Positions 11,527-20,937 of a DNA stretch of 64,000 bases are shown piece after piece. Under the pieces are notes generated by a model. The model was not told the DNA's origin, searched no databases, and worked only from the letters and a program-made list of their open reading frames with translations. Position numbers and translations under genes: made by a program. This DNA is from Spirodela intermedia. Its lineage: Eukaryota; Streptophyta; Magnoliopsida; Alismatales; Araceae. Within the stretch, counting starts at the first letter, position 1. Each line of letters begins with the position of its first letter. Location: positions 7,501-71,500 of the forward strand of contig LR746270.1 in the NCBI GenBank assembly GCA_902729315.2, in the 5' to 3' direction.

Positions 11527-11605
11527 GCATTCTAACATACCTTGGTTGGTCGTTTCGCATTCTAACATACCTTGGTTGGTCGTTTCACTACGAAACGACC
11601 AACCA
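11527..11605 (+). repeat. 30-base tandem duplication ending in a perfect 14-bp hairpin
   Basis: Units 11527-11556 and 11557-11586 are identical. The second ends in a 14-base stem (11573-11586) whose reverse complement follows at 11592-11605 after a five-base loop. The mirror region in the right arm (near 13190-13220) has one unit and one stem mismatch. Confidence 0.85.
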
Positions 11606-11749
11606 TAGATGACATAGAAAAGATTTACTTGGCACTTGGAAATTTTCAGGGCCGAGTTTCCATCGGAGCTCGAGACTATCGTAGTGTATTACATCCGCTT
11701 TGAGCTAGAAGCGAACTATTGCCGAGCATGGAGCTGACCCACTTGGACA

Positions 11750-12313
11750 GTGGGAGAGTCTACCCTCCATACCCATCGATGGACATCACAGATTGACATA
11801 GGGCACCGACCACATCAGCCCCATGCGATTCCATTATGGGTGGGCTTCTCTGGCCTACTTGCCCATTTATTTACGCCAAAGGCACTTGAGTCTTTGGCAA
11901 ATGCGGTGGGAACATTTATATATCTTAACTTAGGCGTAAAAATGTTCAACCGGCCAGGATACGCATAAGTTTGTATAAAGGTGGACCTAATGGCCTCTCT
12001 ACAGAGGACACTCGTTATACGTTGTGGAGATGATGAGCTCTACCAACCTATCATTTACGAGAGATTACCATATTTCTACACACATTGTGCTATCTTGGGT
12101 CACACTATCAGCACTTACTGCCAGAAGGCGGGTACACCACAGGTGACCACACGAGCCTTTTTAGTACCGATCTCATATGACGATTACCTCGTCGAAATGA
12201 GAAAAGATGCTCAGAGTGTTCGTCATCCTCGGAGGTCGATTGCCCCTATGGCGGCTCCACCTTCCCTACCTCAGAAGGCACAAGAGAAACCTAGTTCAGT
12301 GATTGAGACATAG
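11750..12313 (+). pseudogene. LINE ORF1 core: DUF4283-like domain and CCHC zinc knuckle
   Basis: The reading is interrupted by a TAA at 11966-11968. It carries PLWVGFSGLLAHLF and ALESLANAVGTF, then CGDDELYQPIIYERLPYF. A C..C....H....C zinc knuckle follows (CAILGH with flanking Cys at about 12091-12121; the last Cys of the standard spacing is Tyr here but Cys in the mirror copy). This is the nucleic-acid-binding part of plant LINE ORF1 proteins. The mirror copy 12579-13043 keeps the frame open. Confidence 0.8.
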
Positions 12314-12328
12314 TATGCACGACGAAAG

Positions 12329-12466
12329 CCGGCAGCTAGATTGACCTCTGACCTTGAAGGTGTTCGAGGTCAGAGGTTTCTTCCCCTTGCCTAAAGGGGA
12401 AGGTATAGTCTCTCGTGTTCTTTTCTTCTCCTCTGTGAGGGTGGAAGAAGGGCATCCAATTGCCGA
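12329..12466. other. Spacer at the centre of the large palindrome
   Basis: About 138 bases not mirrored between the arms. It contains two short inverted repeats, CCTCTGACCT/AGGTCAGAGG (12345-12354 and 12367-12376) and TTCCCCTT/AAGGGGAA (12381-12388 and 12394-12401). A folded arm transcript would therefore have a structured loop. Confidence 0.75.
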
Positions 12467-15350
12467 TTTTCGCCGTGCATACTGTCTCAATCATTGAACT
12501 AGGTTTCTTCTGTGCCTTCTGAGGTAGGGAAGGTGGAGCCGCCGTAGGGGCAATCGACCTCCGAGGATGACGAGCACTCTATGTATCCTTTCTCATTTCG
12601 ACGAGGTAATCGTCATATGAGATCGGTACTAAAAAGGCTCGTGTGGTCACCTGTGGTGTACCCGCCTTCTGACAGCAAGTGCTGATAGTGTGACCCAAGA
12701 TAGCACAATGTGTGCAGAAATATGGTAATCTCTCGTAAATGATAGGTTGGTAGAGCTCATCATCTCCACAACGTATAACGAGTGTCCTCTGTAGAGAGGC
12801 CATTAGGTCCACCTTTATACAAACTTGTGCGTATCCTGGCCGATTGAACATTTTTACGCCTAAGTTAAGACATATAAATGTTCCCACCGCATTTGCCAAA
12901 GACTCAAGTGCCTTTGGCGTAAATAAATGGGCAAGTAGGCCAGAGAAGCCCACCCATAATGGAATCGCATGGGGCTGATGTGGTCGGTGCCCTATGTCAA
13001 TCTGTGATGTCCATCGATGGGTATAGAGGGTAGACTCTCCCACTGTCCAAGTGGGTCAGCTCCATGCTCGGCAATAGTTCGCTTCTAGCTCAAAGCGGAT
13101 GTAATACACTACGATAGTCTCGAGCTCCGATGGAAACTCGGCCCTGAAAATTTCCAAGTGCCAAGTAAATCTTTTCTATGTCATCTATGGTTGGTCGTTT
13201 CGTAGTGAAACGACTAACCAAGGTATGTTAGAATGCAGCTGTCATCTGTGAGACCTCATGAGTAAAAGCTATAGTCCTCATCCCGTCATCTTCGCTATAG
13301 CCTCGCACTAGTACAATGGTATCATAGTATGGGAATAGTATTTGATACAACGGTCTTTGTGGCGTGACAGTCTCTGTGGAGGGGACAGAGGGTCCAGACA
13401 CTCGTTGCGCTCATGATAGGTGTCTAGTGGGCATAGTCGAGTTTTGCCTATGGGGCACATTAGTGTCCAACCCACTAGGTGTGGATATGGTGTGCCCAAG
13501 GGATGTGTTCGGGGCCAGTACAGAGGTCTCAATCAGTGCTGGGATCCTAGCTGGTTCGAGGGGCTCAGTCTAAGAGAGCCTAAGGGGCCCTATAGGTAGG
13601 GGTAAAATCAACCCGAGCTGTTGACTCTAGGCAGGCCCAGAGGACATGGTCAAGAGTAGGCGTAAAGGTAAGCGTCCTATCCTCTTTTTGGGCTGCAGAC
13701 GCTTGCCCCTAGACTTCTCCAAGATAAGTCTATTGGGTTTACCATGGATCAGTCCAAGACTATCTTGGGTGAGCCTATCTGGGCCTCCTTCGGTAGGCCC
13801 ATTTGGCTCCTTTGGGCCACCCAGTTCAGGCTCCTTTGGGCCTCCCTTGGTAGGTGCAGGTGGCGTACCTTGAGTAGGCCCAAGTGTGCCTTGGGTGGGC
13901 TCATTTGGGCCACCCAACTCAGGCCCCTTTGGGCTTCCCTCAGTGAGCCCAAATAGGTTGCCTTGGGTAGGCCCAAGGGTGCTATGGGTGGGCCCCTTTG
14001 GGCCACTCCGCTTAGGCCCCTTTGGGCCTCCCTCAGTCAGCCCAAATGAGCTGGCTTGGGTAGACCCAGGGTTTGGGCCGACCTGGGCAAGAGCTTGGCC
14101 CGATGCAGCCTGAGGTGGCTGCTCAGGCTCGGCTTGGGCCACTTGGGCCTAGGCCGGTGCGTCTTGAACCGGCGCAGCCTCAATGGGCTGGGTCGGCTCG
14201 ACTTGGGTCTTCTCACTCTCAGTCTGTCTGGCTTGGGCTGGCATGGCCTGGGCCAGAGCGGCCTCAGATGGCGCTACTTGGGCCGGCTCAGCCCTAGCCA
14301 CCTTGCCGGAGGCTCACACGGGCCGTGCTTGTACGGTGCCAACTAAGTTGGGGGCACGTGATGGTGCAGGGTTTCGTGCGATGCCAACGTCTATGGCGTC
14401 TGACCTTGATGACGTTAGTAGCATCACAACCAAGGCATTGGCAACCGCAAAAGGTTGTAGTGCCTTTACGGCCACGTGATCCCCTCCGTTGATCTCAAGA
14501 TCAACGGTGGGATCAATTTGGCCATTGTGTCCATCACCGTCTGAGGGCGGTGCCCCCAGCATAGTAACCGAGGTAAATGCGATAACGTTAGGCCTATTGA
14601 TTCTGACCATTGATCATACGATTAATGGTTGGATCAGAGGGGGCCTCTTCGCCCACCATCGCCTCGTTCCCAAAGGTAGAGTGGACAACGTCAACTACTG
14701 TCCCCTCCGATTCAAGCCTCGGGAAGACGCCAACTATTGTCGAATCACAAACGTCCATGGTTCAACCATTCAGCTCATTTACAGCCCAGCTCATTTGGCC
14801 GTCCCGAGGTTCCTCTAGTGGGTTGTGATGACCGTCTGATGAGACGGGCTCAGCCGTCTCCTCAGTCACATCAACTGGCAGGGAGGGAAGGCAAGGACAT
14901 AAGGCCGTTACTACCACGTGTCGGCCTTTTGTTCGTTCGCATTCATTGGGCAAGTTTTCATCTGGGCGATGGAGGTCACCCGATGAAATCTTTGAGCTAT
15001 TCATCAGCTAAGCATCAAATCAAAATTGTATACAAGAGAAAATGGTAAATGAGGCAAATACAATTCTATTGAGTTAAAAATAATGAAACTTAACCCAGTC
15101 AATAAAGAGATATTACCTTTGGAGTGAAAACTCTAGAAGTTTACCTTCACGATGAAGAAATTGCAAAACAAAGGCTTTAATCTACCATTTTCGATGCTTA
15201 ATAACTTAAAACTAATAGTTTTTGGCCTTTCGAATCGAATGGAAAAAGTTTCAGCGCAATCTGAGGTCACACGAAGAAGATCTCGTCATTTGTGCTGATT
15301 GTGAGGAGAGAGAAACTCTCACGAGGAAAGAAAAAAAGGTTGAGCAAATG
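12467..15350 (-). mobile_element. Right arm of large palindrome: inverted LINE 5'UTR and ORF1
   Basis: Reading on the minus strand, the LINE 5'UTR begins at about 15350 (CATTTGCTCAACC), ORF1 starts at 15004 (MNSSKISSGDL), and the copy breaks inside ORF1 at about 12467. Positions mirror the left arm with coordinate sums of 24763 (outer part) and 24793 (inner part, after the 30-base duplication in the left arm). The inner arm is nearly identical to its mirror; the outer part shows many substitutions. The 5'UTR extends about 100 bases beyond the left arm's end. It joins ORF2 sequence in the opposite orientation at about 15350. Confidence 0.88.
12579..13043 (-). pseudogene. LINE ORF1 core, open copy (DUF4283-like, zinc knuckle)
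   Basis: This is an uninterrupted stretch of about 150 codons equivalent to 11750-12235. It keeps the full zinc knuckle (C..C....H....C within YFCTHCAILGHTISTCC) and a Tyr-Asp-Asp-Tyr region at the C-terminal side. It is the best preserved ORF1 core in the window, but it has lost its continuation into ORF2. Confidence 0.75.
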
Positions 15351-15471
15351 AAATGTGTGCTATAAAGTTGTATCCAAGATCATTACAGCACGACTGAGTG
15401 TTTTTCTTGATAAACTCATATTTTCAGAGTAATACGGATTTGTTAAGGGATAGCACATTCATGATAACATC

Positions 15472-16023
15472 ATGCTAGTTCACAAACTAGCACAATTCCT
15501 TGACCAAGACATCCGTGGTTCCAATGTCATCATCAAACTAGACATGGAAAAGGCTTTTGATATGATCGAGTGGAATTTCCTTACCGAAGTGCTTCGACGC
15601 TTCAGATTGACCAACAAGTTTATTGACCTAGTCAATGCATACATTAAGGAGAACCATTTCTCTCTATTGTTGAATGGCACTTTCACACCTTTCTTCACGG
15701 CCACGCGAGGATTATGGCAGGGTGATCTCCTATCACCCACTCTCTTCATATTGGTTGAAAAAGTCTTTAGTCGAACCCTCTCTCGAGCAGTGACACCTGG
15801 GTTTATCCAACCATATCATTCAAAGAAGAGTTACCCGATCATATCACATTCCTTGTTTACTAATGATGTGATACTTTTCTTTAATGGATGCGAAGCGTCC
15901 ATCAAGGGACTCATGACTATCATCTCGAGCTACAAGTGGGCCGCAGATCAACTCATCAATGTCTTGAAGAGCAGCTTCATGGTGGCATCTTCTATCACCA
16001 TTAGCACCATACGACGTATATAG
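15472..16023 (+). pseudogene. LINE reverse transcriptase fragment
   Basis: A 183-codon open stretch of RT fingers and palm: FDMIEWNFL, LLNGTFTPFF, GLWQGDLLSPTLFILVEKVF and the region ending STIRRI. The catalytic YADD/FVDD box reads FTND here, so one of the two metal-binding Asp residues is replaced by Asn. It is broken by TAG at 16021. Confidence 0.85.
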
Positions 16024-16924
16024 AACCTAACAGGATTTTTGTGTGGTCATCTACCCTTTAATTACCTTGGATGCCCCATCTTCCTCGGACGCACTCAGGT
16101 TCATTACTTTAATTCCCTTTTGTGCAAGTTGAGGAAGAAATTTGACGGATGAAAGCTTCAAGCTTCTATCTTCAGGGGGTCGCATTCAATTGATACGCCA
16201 TGTCCTCATGAGTATGCCCTTGCACCTACTTACTGTACATGGGGTACCGGACACCGTCTTACGATCTGTGAGGTAGATTTGTAACTCCTTATGAGATGGT
16301 CAACTCGATGGGCCTCATCATTAACGTCAAGTTTCTTGGGAGAAAGCATGTCAACTGATGGATGAGGGTGGCCTAGGGATTAGACGCCTTGAGGATATCC
16401 TCGACATGTTTCAAAAAAAACTCGTATGGCGGATGAGGACGACGAGATCACCCCTAGAGATCTTTGTGCTAGTCAAATACGGCGATTGGGTTAGCCAACT
16501 GACCGACATAAAAGGAGAGAAGTGATGGACAGATTGGCAAAGACATTAGTTGTAGATGAGGCCTTTAATTCGATGACGAGTGGGAAGAGGCACTATCAAT
16601 GCTTAGTATGACACTTGACTTGCGGACATTCCCTTGGCCTCCTTTGCCTCCTTTATGCCATATTGGCCTCGTCTCACGGTGGCTCAGTTTCTCGATGGAG
16701 ATACTAGTGTATTTCTCGAGAGGTACAAACTCTCATTAGATTTACTACTAGAGATTTCGTTGATAGAGTTGGGTCCTAGTAATGATCATCCCATCTAGGC
16801 TCTTACCTTAGATGGGAGTTTTTCTTGTAGTTTTTCTTGGAATTACTTTAGAAATCGTTCCTCAAAGCAGTTTTGAGGAGATCTCATTTGGCACCCTGCT
16901 ATCATACCTCAAGTCTCTTTCTTT

Positions 16925-17623
16925 ATGTGGAAATTGATGCACCGCGGACTTCCTACGGATGATCGTATGTCCATCACAGGACATAACATCTGTTTTAAGT
17001 GTTATTGTTGTCCCATCACTTCGAGTAGTGAAACTATGAGCCACTTATTTTTTCATAGTGTTATTGCTACAGAATGTTGGAACCAACTCTTACTGAATTG
17101 GTCCCCAACATTTCATCTTTCTCCATCTCTTACACCCCTACAGATTTTCAGGAGAGTCTTTAATTCGTCGCAAAGCTCTAGGGGCAGCCCCTACCTACAT
17201 ATTTCCATAGCATACATGTTATGGGAGATATGGAAGGGACGAAATCTCTCTTGTTTTGTAGGTCAGCAGATGCGCGCACCAGAGATCATGAGACACGTCA
17301 CACAATGGCTGCAAAGTACCCATCCTTTGGTGTCGCCTTCAGTGACATGCTCGGCCTCAATCTATGAGGCCCTTAGGACCTGGGGAGTCCAAGTCACGCC
17401 TATGCACATAGAGATCTCCACTCGGGTCGTCGAATGGAGAGGGAACCCTGGACCTATAGGAGGAGGCATCTTACGGGATCACACGGGGAGTATTATCTTT
17501 GCCTTCTCTTATTTTTATAACATTCAAACTAACACTGTAGTAGAGGCTATGACAATACATGATGGTTTGCTCCTCTGTAAGGAACACAATCTTCATGATA
17601 TCATCGTAAAATTTGACTCATGA
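16925..17623 (+). pseudogene. LINE ORF2 C-terminal part: zf-RVT and RNase H
   Basis: 232 codons. The zinc-binding domain (MWKLMHRGLPTDDR, then C.KCYCC and HLFFHS) is followed by a linker. An RNase H domain (GGGILRDHTGSIIFAFS and AVEAM-type VVEAM) ends at KFDS followed by TGA. The N-terminal RNase H strand with the first catalytic Asp is missing compared with 8520-8560. The RNase H continuation is read again at 17693-17911. Confidence 0.82.
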
Positions 17624-18191
17624 GTGTTTGTTCAGATGCTACGTGTAAGTTCATATTCCCATTGGCAGCTTCCGAGTACTTAAACCGACATCATGTGTTG
17701 TAGAGTTAGGATCAGTGCCATTACACACCAATTACGTGAAGAGAACCAAACAGTAGACGCGCTCGCTACACATGCAGTATGCACCCATCTATGCTCTGTT
17801 TTCTCCTCTTGGCAAGAGATGTTGGCCGAAGCTCGAGGTCAACATTGCTTGGAGCAGATCGGCATGCTAGCACTTCGTATATGGCGAACACAGAGACCTG
17901 TCGCCCCCTGACAGTGGCGGATCACCTGGGCCAACCTCCAGCCAGCACACAACCTAGCGTACGCAGCATCACCAACACAAAGCTATCCTCGCACTATGGA
18001 TAGGAGGATTTCACAATAGTCTCAACCGAGATGATCAACTTTGGTCGTGTCTACCACTTCATCTTTCATTTACCACTTTCCAAAGAGAGTTATCTCATGT
18101 CTCCCTTAGCTCTCACGTATGAGGCTAGGGGATAAACATTTTTCAACATCAATATAATCAAACCATTCAATAAATAAATAAATAAATAAAC

Positions 18192-18355
18192 AAACCCTAA
18201 ACCCTAAACCCTAAAACCCTAAATCCTAAAACCCTAAACCCTAAACCTTGAACCTTAAACCTTGAACCTTAAACCTTAAAATCCTAAACCCTAAACCCTA
18301 AAACCCTAAACCCTAAACCCTAAACCCTAAAACCCTAAATCCTAAACCCTAAACC
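18192..18355 (+). repeat. Interstitial telomere-type repeat array (CCCTAAA)n
   Basis: About 23 units of CCCTAAA and variants (CCCTAAAA, TCCTAAA, CCTTAAA, CCTTGAA). The array sits between the A-rich tail of one LINE and the 5'UTR start of another LINE fragment. The orientation (C-rich strand on plus) is the same as at 780-812 and 1865-1910. Confidence 0.95.
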
Positions 18356-18545
18356 ATCTTACTTGCTCAACTTTTTTCTCTCTCCTCACAAGAGCTTCTC
18401 TCTCATCAGCATCACATTCAAACAACAAGATCTCTCTCGTCTAACCTGCAATCGTGCTGAAACTTGTTTCATTTGATTTGTAAGGTCAGAAATCATCAAC
18501 ATTGAGTGCTCAAATGTGGAAAATGGTTGATTGAAGCTCTCATTC
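18356..18545 (+). mobile_element. LINE 5'UTR fragment
   Basis: Similar to 1914-2110: ACTTGCTCAACTTTTTTC, GAGCTTCTCTCTC, ATCGTGCTGAAAC and GATTGAAGC blocks occur in the same order. It breaks off at about 18545, where Ty3/gypsy sequence begins. Confidence 0.75.
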
Positions 18546-19080
18546 TAGTTCAAACCAAAGTAGTACAATTGGGTAAAATTACTAGTACAACCTCCACGCG
18601 AAGTAGTGCCACAGGTTACTCCCCCTTCAAGCTAGCCACAGCCCACCAACCATTGATGCCCCTCCAACTGCTAGACACCCCCAAGAAGTGTCATGTAGTC
18701 ACCAAACTAGCGACGGAGCATATGGACATACTGAAGACAGTGAAGGATAATCTCCAACAAGTAGTGAATAGAATGAAAAATTAGGTAGACACACATTGAC
18801 AGAAAGTCGAGTTTCAGCCAAGTGACAAGGTGCTACTTCAGATGAACCCTAAAATTCATCGATACATAAAAGACACTACGAAGAGCCGAAGCTTACTTTT
18901 ATAGTTTGAAGGGGCCTTCATTGTCTTGGAGTGAATCGGGTCAATGATATACATAGTACAATTGCCCTCGAGGTTACCCATTCACCTAGTCCTTCACATA
19001 TCATTATTGAAGAGATACAAGGCCGACTAGAAGAACCTGAAAATGAACAAAATCATACATCAACCTCCATCAGCTAAAAC
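18546..19080 (+). pseudogene. Ty3/gypsy integrase C-terminal fragment
   Basis: The reading shows TGYSPFKLATAHQPLMPLQLL, then after a stop FQPSDKVLLQM, FEGAFIVLE and IHLVLHISLLKRYKAD. This matches the C-terminal end of plant Ty3/gypsy integrases (SPFE.VYG, F..GD.V...L, HPVFHVS.LK.Y). Three in-frame stops are seen (about 18782, 18900 and 18933). Upstream pol is absent. The fragment ends where the 3.5-kb palindrome starts. Confidence 0.8.
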
Positions 19081-19082
19081 AA

Positions 19083-20671
19083 CCTTGACATGACTTAGTC
19101 ATTGTATAGTAAATCACGTAAATTTAAAATTTGTAAAACTAGAAAATATAAATTTTTGAATATTTAGAAGTATTTTAGAACAAATATATCAATTATAATT
19201 CAATAAAACTTTCAAAAATAACAATAATTTTTCAAGTCGAACACAAGAATGTAATATAATATCAGGTAATTATTCAGAATTTTCCTCAAAGTATACTATT
19301 TTCTATGAATTTGATACTAGGAATTGAAAATAAAATATATTTAAAATTCATGAAAAAGGAAAATAAGGGTGTTGACGTCAAGATGATGTCAATGCCCAGC
19401 GAATGCAAATCAAGTAGAAATAGAGTTCCGTCGGCAACTCTTATGTAAGCGATTACAGATGATTTAATTGATCAAATTAAGATATGTAAAAGTCGGAAGA
19501 ATCGTAATTACATGAAGTATATCTTGATAAATTTAAAATCAACAAATTATCACTAAATGAAAAGGAAATTAAGTTGAAAGCAAGAAAACAGAGTTCCGAC
19601 GTCACAGCGGCGATGCGTCGGCGATGCACCGAAATCTTGAGCATTCGGGAGGATCGTCGTGTAGTGTCCACGACCTCGAAGGCTCTCTTTGAACAAGGAC
19701 AATGTGGGCAATCTCTAGATCTCCTTACAAAGTTTAGAGATCAATGAAATGGGTCGTCAAATCGTCTCTGGCAGCTGTCACCCGACGGAGAAGAGTTGGA
19801 TGGAGGTGGGGCACATGTCAGAGAGCTTCATCCTCAGGTCCACGTAGTAAGAGGAAGCTCTTCATTGCATCTGGTATGCTCTCAGGAGGTGGCAACTCAT
19901 CTTCCTGCTGATCGTCCTCTTCGCGACGACGACTTGTTCATCGATCAATTGGAGATGCTTTACTCGATGGATTTGCGATCTTTTTATCACGAATCATTCA
20001 GTAATTTTAGTAACAATGCTCTGCGAATCGCGTTGACAAGATTTTCACTAATGATTCAGCAATTCTAGTTACTTAATCCTTTACTGGCGATCTGCAAGAA
20101 AGTCGCGATAATCAGATAAAAAATATGAGTTTTGGCTCTAAGAGGATTCAAACTCACGCCAATTGCCCGCCCTTTCTAGGGAAGGTGACGCGAGTTTAGT
20201 TCCACATCGCTTGTGCGCTGAATTTTTGGGCAAATATACAGTAATATTACATTTGCAAGCAACTCCCTTTCTCGCGTGTGTACGACCACTCCTTGCCCCA
20301 CAGTCGGCTGGCCACTTGTGACATAGAAGGGGGGTGGTGCACACATGCCCCTATCAATCCAAGCCACTCGAGCCCTTGCTCACGGCTACTCCCCGACTGT
20401 GCTTCTGACCCGCTTGCGGGCCTGGTTGGCTAGCAAATGCCTCCCATTTTGTTTTATTTTTATTTTTATTTCTTTTTCTTTATTTATCTCAAAAGTAAGA
20501 CTATAAAAATCATATAAATTTGTATAAAATCACATAATTACCTAAAAATTCACGTTAATCAACTGAAACTATTTTTCACACTTTAACGTAAATATAAGTC
20601 TATTTATCATGAGTTAAGGCTAAAACTAAATTATTTACTAATTATTAACTCATGATAATGAAGACTTATCA
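19083..20671 (-). repeat. Left arm of a 3.5-kb palindrome (LTR-like unit, inverted)
   Basis: Reverse complement of 20938-22566 with moderate divergence and small indels. Read on the minus strand it starts TGATAAGTCTTCATTATC at 20671 and ends in GTCATGTCA at about 19083, so it has TG...CA ends. AT-rich flanks enclose a GC-rich middle. No long reliable ORF is seen. Confidence 0.85.
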
Positions 20672-20937
20672 AACCCTCTTTAGGAAAATTGATAATATCC
20701 TGACCCACAGGTTCACCGACGAAGGTGACCACCATAATGTGCACAAGCACACCGACTTCCTCATATGATGGGAAGATGACTCACAAGAAGCAACAACATA
20801 GCACCACAAGGACCTATGACAGTTTGAGAAACAACTTGTCAAGTAGCTTGCAACTCACCCGATGAGGACATCAGATTCTTCAAGGGTGGGAGAATGTCAC
20901 AGAAGAAGTAGCAGCATAGTAGACCTACAAGGGGCAA
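20672..20937. other. 266-base spacer of the 3.5-kb palindrome
   Basis: Unique relative to the arms. It contains an imperfect direct repeat (ACAAGAAGCAACAACATAG near 20779 and ACAGAAGAAGTAGCAGCATAG near 20899). No gene is seen. Confidence 0.7.

Larger units (their letters stand above)
9516..12328 (+). mobile_element. Left arm of large palindrome: LINE 5'UTR and ORF1
   Basis: This is a 5'-truncated LINE copy (5'UTR from ATTCGATTCAGAAGGCC onward) with ORF1 to about 12320. It is mirrored by 12467-15247 on the other strand. ORF1 contains the N-terminal segment (about 9760-10390) and an Ala/Pro/Gln-rich part. A Gly-Pro-Lys repeat part follows (10621-11136). Further on come a DUF4283-like core (11750-12130) and a zinc knuckle. 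Stops at 10387, near 10612 and 11134, and a frame change before 11750, show it is inactive. A 30-base tandem duplication (11527-11556 and 11557-11586) is present here but single in the right arm. Confidence 0.88.
15351..18191 (+). mobile_element. 5'-truncated LINE: reverse transcriptase to A-rich tail
   Basis: The copy begins inside the RT domain (CYKVVSKII equivalent of about 6430) and runs to an AAAT-rich tail at about 18171-18191. RT motifs include IKLDMEKAFDMIEW, LWQGDLLSPTLF and the catalytic box altered to FTND at about 15860. The zinc-binding region and RNase H lie at 16925-17623. Part of the RNase H start (PVGHLKLNVDGAA, with the first catalytic Asp) is deleted at about 17436. Stops at 16021, 16150 and others inactivate it. 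Confidence 0.87.

Noticed and set aside
18192-18355. Regularly spaced repeats considered as a CRISPR array
   Set aside because: Units are 7-8 base telomere-type repeats without spacers, in a plant nuclear context.
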